Positions 9,985 to 19,725 of a DNA stretch of 64,000 nucleotides are shown here, in pieces. A program made the position numbers and the translations under genes. The stretch covers positions 310,001 to 374,000 of the forward strand of contig WSYJ01000009.1 in assembly GCA_020186115.1 (NCBI GenBank), read 5' to 3'. Each line of letters opens with the position of its first letter. Position 1 is the stretch's first letter. This DNA comes from Histomonas meleagridis. Its lineage: Eukaryota; Parabasalia; Tritrichomonadida; Dientamoebidae. The notes beneath the pieces were generated by a model. It saw nothing but the letters and a program-made list of their open reading frames with translations, was not told the DNA's origin and did no database searches.

Positions 9985-12900
9985 TCAAAGAAGTGACAAA
10001 CTTACACCACCTTCAACATCAGGTGAGATTTCACTTTCTTCTTTCTTTTGACACAATTTCTTAAGACATGAACATCGTTCTTTCTTTCGCTGTAACTTGT
10101 GATTTTCTGCAATACTTTCGAAATCAATTCCTTTAAATCCATTTTCGATAACATTTTCCATAACATCGTACGGAACAGATGACCAAACTGTTTTAAATGA
10201 ATCTTCGAGCAAATCTTTTAATTTATTTTCATTTAAGTTAAATTTCGGGTTTTTACTTTCTTTTTCAATATATTTATGAAGTTCCTTAATCGTAATTTCA
10301 ACAATTTCATTCTCATCTCGATCTTTCTCATATTTCTCTTTCGACCATTTAAGAATACTTTCAAATATAGCTGAAAGTCGTTTCTTAATAGAATAAATAT
10401 TATTAAACCATTCTTGAACAAATGTTGTTATAATTCCTATAGCACCACTTCCAACAATAACAGTAAAAATTGTTATTGTGATTTCAATTGCATTATTTAA
10501 TTCACAACTTTCTGCTACTTTAGAACTTTTCTCTTGAATCATATTAAACCCTGTAGAATCATAACATCGATTATCATCTGTTGAATTACCTTGACATGTT
10601 GGCGGTACATTTGATAAACATTTAATTTCTAAATTACCAAATGCTTTATCTCCGATAACAATACTTTCATTATTATATGTTTCTTTATCAAAATGAATTT
10701 CCGTAAATCCTTTACATAATAAAAATGCATTTCGACCAATATATAATATATTTTTAGGTAATTCTAATACTTGTGTAAATCCCGTACAATATGCAAATGC
10801 TGAATCTCCAATATAAAATAATGAATCTGGTAATGTTAATTTATTTTCGAGTCCTTGGCAATTAAAGAATGCAAAATTACCTATCGAAATTAATGTATCT
10901 GGTAAATTTAATGTGCCTTTTAATGATGAACATGAAAAGAATGCATTATTCCCAATTTCTTTAAGAATTTTGGTATGAATTTCAAGTTGTCCATTAAACC
11001 CACTACATTCTGAAAATGCATAATCTCCAATATATTCAACATTATTTCCAATAATTAATGATCCTGTAAATGTTGAACATAATGCAAATGCATAACGATT
11101 AATAATTGTTACTTTATCTGGAATAATTAATGGGCCTGCAAAATTACAATTAGAAAATGCATATGCACCTATTTCAATAAGTGAATTAGGTAAAACTAAT
11201 GATCCACTTAATGAACTACATCCTAAAAATGCATATGATGATATAATTTCTAATTTCGTACAATTAGTAAAATCTAAAATACCATTTAACCCATTACAAT
11301 TAGCAAATGCATTAGATCCAATAGAAATAAGATTAGTAGGTATAAATAATGAACCAGTAATTCCGGTACATCCTGAAAATGATTCTTGTCCAATATTAAT
11401 AAGTCGTTCTGGTAATCGTGATGCTAATTCAAATGTATTAATCTTCCAAAATGCTTCATCGTCAATACTTAAATTATTCCCTTGATAATCAAGATCAAGA
11501 AATTCTAATGACTTAAAATTAGGACATTGTTCAATAAAATGTGGACTAATTCTTGTAACACTTGATGCAATTCGAATATACTTTAATGTACTTGATCCCG
11601 TAATTGCATAAGAAGGTATAACTGACATTGTAAATGTAAATCTTTGATAACAAGAATCTTGAAATGCATAAGATTCCATTGATAAAATATTGGAACAATC
11701 AAAATCTAATAATGAACATTTATAGAAAGCATAAGATTTAATTTCAATAATTCTTGAATTTTCATCAATGTTAATCGATTTAAGAGAAGGACAATTGGAA
11801 AACGAGTATTGCTTGAAAGTGATATTTGAATTTTTGAAATTAACAACACGAAGTGATGGAAAATCAGAAAATGCGTTTTCAAAGATATAATGATCATTAT
11901 CTAAAGTAATTTCTTTAAGTTTTGGACAATTACTTATTGAAATTTCATTTTCATAGCCAGCTCCACTAATAGTAATCGTTTCTAAGCTACTGCAATTACA
12001 AATAAAATCTTTGTAATAATATTGTGATCTTCCAATGATAACTGTTCGAAGAGAATCACAATTCATAAAAACCTTATCAGAAATAGTTCTTTTTTCATTA
12101 TCTTCAATTTCAACTGTCTGCAGAGATGAACACCCATAAAATGCATATTCTAAAATAATTTTATTACCAAATAGAATAAGATTTGTTAAACTTGTACACA
12201 TAGCAAAACTTCGATAACCAATTTCTATTGCATTCATAACTCCAGCTGTTATTACTAAGCTCCGACATTGTTCAAATGCTGCAGTGCCAATCTTGATTTC
12301 AGGATCGACACCAAATAAAACATTTTTAATGTTTGTATATGAAAAACTTGATGGACCAATATACATTGAATTATAAAACTTAAGATCGCATTCCAAGCCT
12401 GAATATTCAAAAGCACAAGTACTAATGTCCGTAATTGCTTTACCTAATGTTATCTTTGAAATATTTAATTGGTAAAAGGAATAACTTCCGATTGTAACAA
12501 GATCTTGAGGAAAAGAAATTTCACCAATTAAAGAAGTTTCCAAAAATGCAGAATCTTTAATCGTTTGTAAAACTGAATTAGCTTCAAATTCAAGAGAAGT
12601 GATTTGTGTGCCTTTAAATGCACTAGTTCCAATCGTTTCAAGTGATGATGGAATTTTTAAAACTCCTGTAAGTGTTGAATATTCAAAACCATAAGAATCA
12701 ATGGTTTTAATGTTAGAGCCCTCTGAAAATATTAACGAAGAAATACCTTGATTCAAAAAATATTCAGAACCAATATAGGTAATAGAACTAGGAATAGTTA
12801 GAGAACCATTTAAAAAAGCAGTAAGTTTTTCATGAAGTATTAATTGTACAACAGGATAATCTTTATTTTCATGTTGAATCGTAGAAGGAATATGTAAATT

Positions 12901-13044
12901 TTCAAAATCTTTAAGTATGTTTGTTAAAGTGGCTGTATTTGTTGTAAGGTTAATGTAATATTCATAGGCGCCATCTACAGTGATAAAATATTCAGGAACA
13001 TTCTCTTCTTCATGAGAAAAAAAGAAGATAAGGAAACAGAACAT
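9985..13044 (-). CDS. BspA-like leucine-rich-repeat (LRR_5) membrane protein
   Basis: A 1019-residue protein with a short hydrophobic signal peptide (FCFLIFFF, residues 2-9). About 30 LRR_5-type repeats follow (pattern LxxIGxxAFxxCxxLxGxLxLP; for example SLIEIGAYAFSNC and TVIIGRSQYY). A single transmembrane segment (around ITIFTVIVGSGAIGIIT) is followed by a tail of about 140 charged residues with a Cys-rich patch (CSCLKKLC). BspA-like proteins are the largest predicted surface protein family in trichomonads and are related to bacterial adhesins that bind host proteins or bacteria. The tail is much longer than the short tails usual in this family and is predicted helical, so a signalling or anchoring role is possible. 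The start ATG at 13042-13044 precedes the signal peptide directly. It is flanked on both sides by actin-related pseudogenes. Confidence 0.9.
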   Translation of the reverse strand: MFCFLIFFFSHEEENVPEYFITVDGAYEYYINLTTNTATLTNILKDFENLHIPSTIQHENKDYPVVQLILHEKLTAFLNGSLTIPSSITYIGSEYFLNQGISSLIFSEGSNIKTIDSYGFEYSTLTGVLKIPSSLETIGTSAFKGTQITSLEFEANSVLQTIKDSAFLETSLIGEISFPQDLVTIGSYSFYQLNISKITLGKAITDISTCAFEYSGLECDLKFYNSMYIGPSSFSYTNIKNVLFGVDPEIKIGTAAFEQCRSLVITAGVMNAIEIGYRSFAMCTSLTNLILFGNKIILEYAFYGCSSLQTVEIEDNEKRTISDKVFMNCDSLRTVIIGRSQYYYKDFICNCSSLETITISGAGYENEISISNCPKLKEITLDNDHYIFENAFSDFPSLRVVNFKNSNITFKQYSFSNCPSLKSINIDENSRIIEIKSYAFYKCSLLDFDCSNILSMESYAFQDSCYQRFTFTMSVIPSYAITGSSTLKYIRIASSVTRISPHFIEQCPNFKSLEFLDLDYQGNNLSIDDEAFWKINTFELASRLPERLINIGQESFSGCTGITGSLFIPTNLISIGSNAFANCNGLNGILDFTNCTKLEIISSYAFLGCSSLSGSLVLPNSLIEIGAYAFSNCNFAGPLIIPDKVTIINRYAFALCSTFTGSLIIGNNVEYIGDYAFSECSGFNGQLEIHTKILKEIGNNAFFSCSSLKGTLNLPDTLISIGNFAFFNCQGLENKLTLPDSLFYIGDSAFAYCTGFTQVLELPKNILYIGRNAFLLCKGFTEIHFDKETYNNESIVIGDKAFGNLEIKCLSNVPPTCQGNSTDDNRCYDSTGFNMIQEKSSKVAESCELNNAIEITITIFTVIVGSGAIGIITTFVQEWFNNIYSIKKRLSAIFESILKWSKEKYEKDRDENEIVEITIKELHKYIEKESKNPKFNLNENKLKDLLEDSFKTVWSSVPYDVMENVIENGFKGIDFESIAENHKLQRKKERCSCLKKLCQKKEESEISPDVEGGVSLSLL

Positions 13045-13249
13045 TTTCTCAGAATAGTCACTTTTCCGTCGCTATTTGAAAGCAGATCACAACAATCAAT
13101 TCAATTTGTGATTATATCGTTTTTTCAAAGCAAATGGCTATTAATTCAATTTTGTGTGATTGAACGTGAATGAAAGAATCGGTGACGGTTATCAAACACC
13201 AAACATATCACTTCTTAGCTAAATTTTAGATATTCCAAGATAAGGGCTC

Positions 13250-13610
13250 TCACATATTAAATTTCCTGAATTCCAGCAACAATCGTAGCTCCTCCTGTTA
13301 TAAAAATATGTTCCATATAATTTTTCGCTTTTCTTCATCAATACTCATTAATAATTAATAATTCATATAAAAGATTAATAATTCCATCGTTACCCTTAAA
13401 TAATTGTTCATAGCAACAAAGTCGTTCATGTGAAACAATGATCACCTGATCAGCATAAATACAACATTGAGAATCATATTGATTAATTGCAAATAATATT
13501 CTTGCACCAAAACAACTTTTTCGTAATACAATGAAAACGAACAACAATTTTTGATCGTTTTTAACTTCACTATTGACTCAACAAATTTCACAATAATTAA
13601 AAAAACAAAA
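13250..13610 (-). pseudogene. Actin-related protein pseudogene (central fragment)
   Basis: The minus strand shows QVIIVSHERLCCYEQLF followed by a GIINLLYELL segment, aligning with the actin region QVITIGNERFRCPEALFQ...GIHETTF. After a frameshift come SIDEEKRKII and then EHIFITGGATIVAGIQE, equivalent to the actin phosphate-loop region VLSGGTTMYPGI. Upstream pieces in another frame (FVESIVKLK) resemble the actin stretch REIVRDIKEKL. Several frame changes show it is dead. It abuts the RACK1 3' end. The interval 13045-13249 contains only the BspA gene's upstream sequence. Confidence 0.6.
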
Positions 13611-13638
13611 ATCCAATTGATCAAGTTTGAGTCTTGAT

Positions 13639-14655
13639 TTACTCGGAGCGAACCTCCCACACGCGGATTTCACCGTTGTTATAGCCAGCATAAAGAACTG
13701 ATCCATCTTCAGCCCATGCGAGTGACATGCAGTCTGGTGTACGGCCATTTCCAGAATTGCCCAATTCTGGGAAATTGGGTTGAACAAGGTCTATTTGAAC
13801 CTTGTTTTGGATATCCCATACAGCGATACCTTCATAAGTTGCAGCACATATCCAAGCACGTGATGGGCATGCAGCAAGTGCATTAACAACCTGTGGTGCT
13901 GTGAATGAAAGAATCTTTTGGCCTGTTGAAACTGACCACATGCAAACCTTATGATCTGATCCACCAGTGATGAGCCATTGACCATCTGGTGTGAAGGAAA
14001 CAGTTAAGACACGACCATTGTGTGCATCAAGGTTGAAAAGTTCTTCGCGTTTTTCTTGGATCTTGTAAACTTTAACTTTGCCGTTCCAGAAACCAACTGC
14101 GAAAATGAGTGGTGCATCTTCAGAAGCCATTGGAGCGCATGAAATGGATGTACCCCATGCATTGCCTTGGATGACATCTTTGCATTCACCAAGAATGTTC
14201 CAGATACGAACGGTGTTATCACGACCAGTGGAAATGATACGGCGGTTGCATGGAGAGAAGGCAACATCAAGAACATCCTTTGTGTGAGCATTGAAGATCT
14301 TCTTGCATGTACGTGTTTGAAGATCCCAAAGACGGAGGGTCTTGTCCCATGAGGATGTGATTAAGTGAGTTGAATCGCTGGAGAATGCAGCAGAAGATAT
14401 GAAATGGTTATGACCAACAAGACGTATGTATTCTTGACCCCAAGCTTCTTGTGTCCTTGGAAGTTTCCAGATAAGTGCTGTGCGATCACGGGAAGCAGAA
14501 ACTAATTGTTTGTGTTCGTTATCAACTTGGAGAGATGTAACAGAAAGATTGTGTCCTTTAAGAACAGCGCGTTCAATAAAATGAATTGCAACTGCTTGTG
14601 TTGGTTCTTCTTGTTGTTCTTGAACTTGAACATCACCTTCAACTGGCTGAGCCAT
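13639..14655 (-). CDS. RACK1: RACK1, seven-bladed WD40 ribosome-associated scaffold
   Basis: A 338-residue protein from ATG 14653-14655. Seven WD40 repeats are visible with typical GH...WD spacing (SASRDRTALIWKL, SSWDKTLRLWDL, STGRDNTVRIWNI, GGSDHKVCMWSV, and a last blade ending in IRVWEV). The blade-1 motif SASRDRT is the conserved ribosome-facing Arg/Asp patch of RACK1/Asc1. Compared with the usual ~317 residues it has an extra acidic N-terminal stretch of about 20 residues (EGDVQVQEQQEEPTQ). It binds the 40S head and docks kinases. A perfect M3 box lies upstream and the stop is TAAA. Confidence 0.95.
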   Translation of the reverse strand: MAQPVEGDVQVQEQQEEPTQAVAIHFIERAVLKGHNLSVTSLQVDNEHKQLVSASRDRTALIWKLPRTQEAWGQEYIRLVGHNHFISSAAFSSDSTHLITSSWDKTLRLWDLQTRTCKKIFNAHTKDVLDVAFSPCNRRIISTGRDNTVRIWNILGECKDVIQGNAWGTSISCAPMASEDAPLIFAVGFWNGKVKVYKIQEKREELFNLDAHNGRVLTVSFTPDGQWLITGGSDHKVCMWSVSTGQKILSFTAPQVVNALAACPSRAWICAATYEGIAVWDIQNKVQIDLVQPNFPELGNSGNGRTPDCMSLAWAEDGSVLYAGYNNGEIRVWEVRSE

Positions 14656-14680
14656 TATCAAAGTGGATTGGACTCGGCCA

Positions 14681-14688
14681 TAACCGTT
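14681..14688 (-). promoter_or_regulatory. M3-type core promoter box of RACK1
   Basis: Coding-strand octamer AACGGTTA, a perfect match to the Trichomonas M3 consensus, 25 bases before the RACK1 ATG. Confidence 0.6.
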
Positions 14689-14936
14689 TTCACCATTGAA
14701 ATTTTTTGGGCCACAGTGAAGTGAAATTTGTTAGTGTTCACAAAATTATTCAAACTTCAAGTTGTGATTTTTAATAAATCAAAGCAAATGATATCTTTTT
14801 TAGTTAGCTAGATGTAAAAACATTCACATTTTTATGATATAACTTTTATAAAAACTCTGGAAAAGAAGATGAGGAAAATCGGTGCTATCGTTCTGCCAAT
14901 TCTTTGGCGGTTTGTTCTGATTCTAACAGTTTTCGA

Positions 14937-15607
14937 ATGTGTATGTTTCTTTTCTAATTCAAGATGGTCAAGGTGATTATGATCAACAAAGATACCGTGG
15001 TGATGGGGGAGGTCCTCGCCAATTCGATGATCGCCATGGAGGATATGATGACCGTGGAAGATATGGTCCACCTGATGACCGAATGAGATACGGAGGCCCA
15101 GATGATTCACGCCGTGGTGGATATGATGACCGTGGAAGATATGGACCACCACAAGATCGTGGAAGAGGATATGATGATCGAGGAAGAGGTGGATATGATG
15201 ACCGTGGAAGATATGGACCACCACAAGACCGTGGAAGAGGATATGATGATCGAGGAAGAGGTGGATATGATGACCGTGGAAGAGGATATGATGATCGAGG
15301 AAGAGGTGGATATGATGATCGTGGAAGAGGATATGATGATCGTCGTGGTGGCTACGATGACCGTCGTCGTGGTCCAGATGATCGCCGCGGTGGCTATGAT
15401 GATCGCCGTGGTGGCTACGATGACCGTCGCGGTGGAGGAATGCACAATGATCGTGGGAGACCTCAACGTAATGAAAATTACACAGCTCCGAATATTGATG
15501 AAAGTCTTGTTGAAAAGGTTCGCAAAAAAGTTGAAGAAGATTTCCAAGCTAATAAGTTATACGAATTTCCACAGCCCCAAAGACCAAATGGTCAAACTTG
15601 GGACTAA
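14937..15607 (+). CDS. RG/YDDRG-repeat protein with a 23-nt intron after the fourth base
   Basis: The long frame from about 14964 encodes a protein rich in Arg, Gly, Asp and Tyr (units such as GRGGYDDRGRGYDDRG and RYGPPQDRGRG) with a distinct acidic/hydrophobic C-terminus (SLVEKVRKKVEEDF, ending PNGQTWD). That frame has no ATG before the repeats. If the 23 bases 14941-14963 (GTATGT...AAG) are spliced out, the bases ATGT (14937-14940) join to give ATG TAT GGT CAA, an N-terminus MYGQGDYDQQ that blends into the repeat composition. The spliced product is 215 residues. RG-rich proteins of this kind bind RNA or form condensates; the exact role is unknown. The splice model is inference but fits frame and splice-site sequence. 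Confidence 0.7.
14941..14963 (+). other. Putative 23-nt spliceosomal intron
   Basis: It begins GTATGT (the canonical trichomonad 5' splice site), is pyrimidine-rich, has a CTAAT branch-like motif, and ends CAAG. Its removal restores an ATG-initiated frame for the RG-rich protein. Very short introns are known in Trichomonas. Confidence 0.65.
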
Positions 15608-16186
15608 TCTAATAATGGGAGTTAAACATATCAAAAATGCAAAGAAAATTTAAAAGACATTGATTTGGTTGATTAAGGAAAGATGATTTTTTGCTTCATT
15701 ATAATTGAAATCAAAAAACCGCTGACAACGGTTAATTACCACTTTTTGACCATGATTTAATCGTAACAACTCAGAAAAAAATGATATCACTTGATGAGAA
15801 ACATAGTGAATAGAATGGGATTTTTGCTAACAAGGCATATGGGTTTTACTGATGCAAATAGATAGACTTAGTTATAAAATCTAATTAGCATAAAAACTAA
15901 ATCTTCAAATTATTGAAAATTCATTTTAATAACTTTCCGTAAAATAAAATGTAATAGAACAAAGAGTATATTCATTTGATATTGAATTAACATGCGCTCA
16001 AAATAAAAGAAGATTTTTTTAATCGTTTTATGAAATAAAAAGATAAGATTAAATACATTAAAAATAAAGAAAGGGCGTCTTTGAGTAAATGAGATCTTCG
16101 TGATTTTGTAGTAAAGTTATCATATAACTCAATTTTGGAACTATTTTTAGGTAATAAAGATTAAACGGCCGAAAATCCTGGATGTC
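15608..16186. other. Intergenic region, no gene seen
   Basis: AT-rich sequence with no coherent frame. An AACGGCC box (16164-16170), close to M3, lies about 20 bases before the VPS18 start and probably belongs to its promoter. Confidence 0.4.
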
Positions 16187-18547
16187 ATGTCTTACAATCT
16201 GACCACTCCCATTACTCCACATCTTAACAAAAGTATTTGTGCTTGTTCTGTAGGAAAAGATTATATATGGACTGTTTTATCAAGTGGTGAACTTTTTATT
16301 TTTGATCATCATAACTTCCAACAAATTGTTTCTCATAAATTTAAACTTGATTATATACCGGGCCAAACTCGCGTTAGGCTAGTTTTGTCACCAGATAATC
16401 AGCAATGTCTTATTATCAAAACGCCTGGTTGTTTATTTTATTTTTCTTTGTCAACTCCAGAAAAACCACCAATTGAACTCTCCTTAGTATCATGTGGTCT
16501 TCCTTCATGTGGCGCTTGGGTCAAGAACAATGATACATATTCATATATTATTTGTGGCACCAATAATGGTGAACTTGTGCAAACTTCACCGAACAAACCT
16601 ATGTACACCAGTCATTTATACAAATTCCATAATGGTGTTCCAATCACAGATGTTTTTATAATATATGGAGATATCAATTATGTCATTTTAGTTTTTGGTG
16701 AAAAAATCAAATTCTTTTATGGCACTGAAGAGATCCAAGTTATCTGTAACAAAGGTCCTATTAATCGTGAGTTAGTATTAGGACCTGTTTCAACTGCGTC
16801 TATAAATCGTTGTTACATATACAAAAACCATTTCTCAGCGCTTGTACAGTATGGCATTCTCGAAATAAGTCAAATCCATGTTCAATCGCAAAAATTAATT
16901 TATCAAGAAAATGCGATTCCACTTGATTCGAGCTCCATAACATCCTTTGTAACCAATGAATTTGGTACTTTTATAGCTCACAGTGATTATATTTTATTTA
17001 TTTCCAATACTAAGCAACAAACGCAAGTACAACTTCCAATTGAAAATATAATTTATATGTCATTTGAAGGAAACATTTTAATACTTGGAACTAATGATCG
17101 ATTTTATAGTATGCCGATTAGTCTTATCATACAGTTTTTATATCCATTTGCACAACGCTCTAATGATTATGAGTTAATTTTATTATTTTCGAATCAAGAT
17201 GAAAATAGTAAATTAGAAACACTTAAAAATTTAATTGGAAAAATAGATGAAGAAACTATAGGAAAATATTTAGAAAATGTTAATTTCAAAAATGTAATTT
17301 CGAATTTCTTAGATCAACCTAAAGTTCTTATTTCATATTTTGAGAATTTATTACAAAATAACAAAAACTTAATAATGAAAAATGAAATTGTTCAATTAAA
17401 TTATATATTTTATAGTCAAATAATTCCTGAAAAAGAAAAACATTTTATGAACTTTGTTACTAATTATTATAAACAATTTAATAAAAAACTTTTTTTGGAA
17501 ACATTTGAAAAGATTAAATACTTCAAAGGTATAAAACATTATTTGAATCTAATCGAAGATTATGAAACATTAATTAATTATTGTATATCATTCCAAAAAT
17601 ATGATGAAATAATTAAAATAATATTTCTAATACGAAATTCGAAATTATTTATTAAATCAATTTATTTATTAATGAATAAACTTGATGAAACTAAACAAAA
17701 AGAATTATTTAATGAGATTTGTAATAAAAAACCTTTTTCACCAAAAGAAATATTTCCTTTATTAATACAATTTTCGAAATATTCCAAAAATTATATCGAT
17801 TTATATCCACAATATAATACGGAAACATTTCCATTACGAATTTTATCATTATGTAAAAATATTAATAACGAAATAATAATAAATGAAATTCAATTCTATC
17901 AAAATGATAATAATTTGTTATTAATATCATTACGATTCTTTAATCAATTCGATCTTAAATATTATTCTTCGATAGTTTTAATGATGTTAGGTAAAATCGA
18001 AAAGTCAATTGAAGTTGCGAATTCATTAAGTTTCGATTCCGCTAAAGATATTATAAATAATTTCGCTGATAATTCACAAACACAAAAAATTTGTTGGAAA
18101 AAATTAATTTCAATTTCATCGAATAAGAAAAAAGTTTTTGAGTTAATAAAAGATAAAAACATTTTTTCATTCGAAGAAATGATTGAGTATTCGAATGATA
18201 ATGAGTATTTACTTAATTATAAAGATTTAATACTTCAATATGGAAAAAATATTCAACAAAAAATTAATATGAATATAAATAATGTGAAAATTTTACCGAA
18301 AATTGACGTAAAAAATAAAATAATTAAAATTAATGATTGTTGTGATTTGTGTAATAAAATGTTAATCGGAAATATGTTCGTTGCGTTTCCTTGTGGTCAT
18401 ATGTTCCATTCGAATTGTTTAATGGATAAAATTGATGCTTTGAAGATGGACAAGGTTATAAGAAATGATATAGAATGGAAACACTCGTGTCCATTGTGCG
18501 GATTTGTGGCAATTCCAAAAACAATTGCATATTTCGCATCGGATTAA
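16187..18547 (+). CDS. VPS18: VPS18-like HOPS/CORVET subunit with C-terminal RING
   Basis: A 786-residue protein. The N-terminal half (about 1-330) is beta-rich, as expected for the Pep3/Vps18 propeller. The middle (about 330-700) is an alpha-solenoid rich in Ile, Asn and Lys. The C-terminus (719-771) is a RING-H2: CDLC, then FPCGHMFHSNCL, then CPLC. The FPCGHxFHxxCL form is typical of Vps18 rather than Vps11. In other eukaryotes the protein tethers late endosomes and lysosomes for fusion. The start is the ATG at 16187 and the stop is TAAA. Vps11, which has the same architecture, is the main alternative. Confidence 0.8.
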   Translation: MSYNLTTPITPHLNKSICACSVGKDYIWTVLSSGELFIFDHHNFQQIVSHKFKLDYIPGQTRVRLVLSPDNQQCLIIKTPGCLFYFSLSTPEKPPIELSLVSCGLPSCGAWVKNNDTYSYIICGTNNGELVQTSPNKPMYTSHLYKFHNGVPITDVFIIYGDINYVILVFGEKIKFFYGTEEIQVICNKGPINRELVLGPVSTASINRCYIYKNHFSALVQYGILEISQIHVQSQKLIYQENAIPLDSSSITSFVTNEFGTFIAHSDYILFISNTKQQTQVQLPIENIIYMSFEGNILILGTNDRFYSMPISLIIQFLYPFAQRSNDYELILLFSNQDENSKLETLKNLIGKIDEETIGKYLENVNFKNVISNFLDQPKVLISYFENLLQNNKNLIMKNEIVQLNYIFYSQIIPEKEKHFMNFVTNYYKQFNKKLFLETFEKIKYFKGIKHYLNLIEDYETLINYCISFQKYDEIIKIIFLIRNSKLFIKSIYLLMNKLDETKQKELFNEICNKKPFSPKEIFPLLIQFSKYSKNYIDLYPQYNTETFPLRILSLCKNINNEIIINEIQFYQNDNNLLLISLRFFNQFDLKYYSSIVLMMLGKIEKSIEVANSLSFDSAKDIINNFADNSQTQKICWKKLISISSNKKKVFELIKDKNIFSFEEMIEYSNDNEYLLNYKDLILQYGKNIQQKINMNINNVKILPKIDVKNKIIKINDCCDLCNKMLIGNMFVAFPCGHMFHSNCLMDKIDALKMDKVIRNDIEWKHSCPLCGFVAIPKTIAYFASD

Positions 18548-18769
18548 ATTATTAGAGGAAAAGGAAAATGCAGCTTGTTTTGAATAAAAGAATATTACGT
18601 AACGATTTTACACATATTGAGTTAATTATTTTTATCTTTTTATAAATGTGTTGTATGAAAAAAAAAAAAAAAAAAAAAAAAAAGATTATTATATTTGCTG
18701 ACAATTTAAAAATGATTGAATCTTTTGTATTTTAAGGATGTAAATTATTAGAGGAAAAGGAAAATGCAG
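18545..18769 (+). repeat. Duplicated VPS18 3'-flank segment with a 27-nt A run
   Basis: A 29-base block (TAAATTATTAGAGG through AAAATGCAG) at 18545-18573, beginning with the VPS18 stop codon, is repeated exactly at 18741-18769. The bases before it (GGAT versus GGATG) also match with one indel, and weaker similarity (an AACGATTT core and TTGAGT) continues downstream. Between the copies is a run of 27 A (18658-18684). This looks like a partly decayed duplication of the gene's 3' end. The rest of the gap to 19062 is featureless. Confidence 0.75.
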
Positions 18770-19062
18770 TTGGAAGGGATGTATTTCATATATCTTCATT
18801 ATTAATAACATAACGATTTCTAATTTTGTCACTTCAATTGAGTACCAACTGTTATCATACAATTATTTACATTACAATTTTGGCACCGCATAATACCGGA
18901 TAAATTGATGATAAAAAATATTTAAAAAAACATTTTTATTCTTCAAAATAAAATGAAATTTTAAGTAATCGTTAAAGCCAGAGGCTGTTAATTACAATTT
19001 TGATAAGGAAGAATGAATACAAAAAATAAATATTTATTAAATTACTAAAGTTCTTATAAACA

Positions 19063-19725
19063 TCAGTCTGAAGGATTAATGTTTTCTTCTAGATCATTTT
19101 CAGGATTATTTCTGCGTTTGTGTTTATTATATATAACGATTCCCATATTAATGCAAATACTGCATGCTACAGCAGACAATGGCAAAACAGAAAAAGGCAA
19201 AAACATTGGCATGACCAAAGATAAGAAAGCTATTCGATAATTTGCATTTTTAGAACATTCTGTGTAAACATAATTTTCTAGAATGTTCATAAAATTAGAC
19301 GAGTTTATACCAAACCTGCGCCTAAATTTTAGCATTTCGAAAGAATCAATATTATATATTGCATATCTTTTAAAATCATCAGTTACTTCGCAAGAAAGCG
19401 AATTAACGAGCAACATTATCGTAAATGTAAGGTATCCAATACAAAACAGAGCAAAAAATATAAGTAAGTAAAAATCTTTGGCTGATATAATCTTTTTATA
19501 AGAAAATACAGCCAAAATAATTAAAGCGTTGAGAATCATACATATAAAAGTAAATATAATTGTAAGCACATTAGAAACAGTATCTGAACTTGTGATAAAA
19601 AAATAATAATCATCTCGTTTTATATCACTGATTTCAACACAAATCTGACCTATATATCCAATAAATGTAATGGATGAAAGTATACTTATTGCTGTTTTGA
19701 TATACTTAATGTTTAATTCCACCAC
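19063..19725 (-). CDS. Four-transmembrane protein (tetraspan-like), start unclear
   Basis: Four hydrophobic helices are visible (around ISILSSITFIGYIG, NVLTIIFTFICMILNALI, FYLLIFFALFCIGYLTF and PMFLPFSVLPLSAVACSI). A loop of about 65 residues containing two Cys lies between helices 3 and 4, and a basic then acidic tail follows (KHKRRNNPENDLEEN). The topology is like tetraspanins, but the CCG motif of their large loop is absent. The frame has no ATG before the first helix: it opens with GTG GTG, and the nearest upstream ATG pair (just left of an in-frame TGA at 19744-19746) is one frame off. Either a one-base lesion, an unrecognised short intron, or a non-AUG start is involved. Function unknown. 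Confidence 0.55.
   Translation of the reverse strand: MVELNIKYIKTAISILSSITFIGYIGQICVEISDIKRDDYYFFITSSDTVSNVLTIIFTFICMILNALIILAVFSYKKIISAKDFYLLIFFALFCIGYLTFTIMLLVNSLSCEVTDDFKRYAIYNIDSFEMLKFRRRFGINSSNFMNILENYVYTECSKNANYRIAFLSLVMPMFLPFSVLPLSAVACSICINMGIVIYNKHKRRNNPENDLEENINPSD

Noticed and set aside
14832-15653. Other long frames over the RG/YDDRG region (His-rich and Ile/Ser-rich on the minus strand, Met-rich on the plus strand)
   Set aside because: These are frame shadows of a repetitive sequence; only the RG/YDDRG frame has a sensible composition and a distinct C-terminus.
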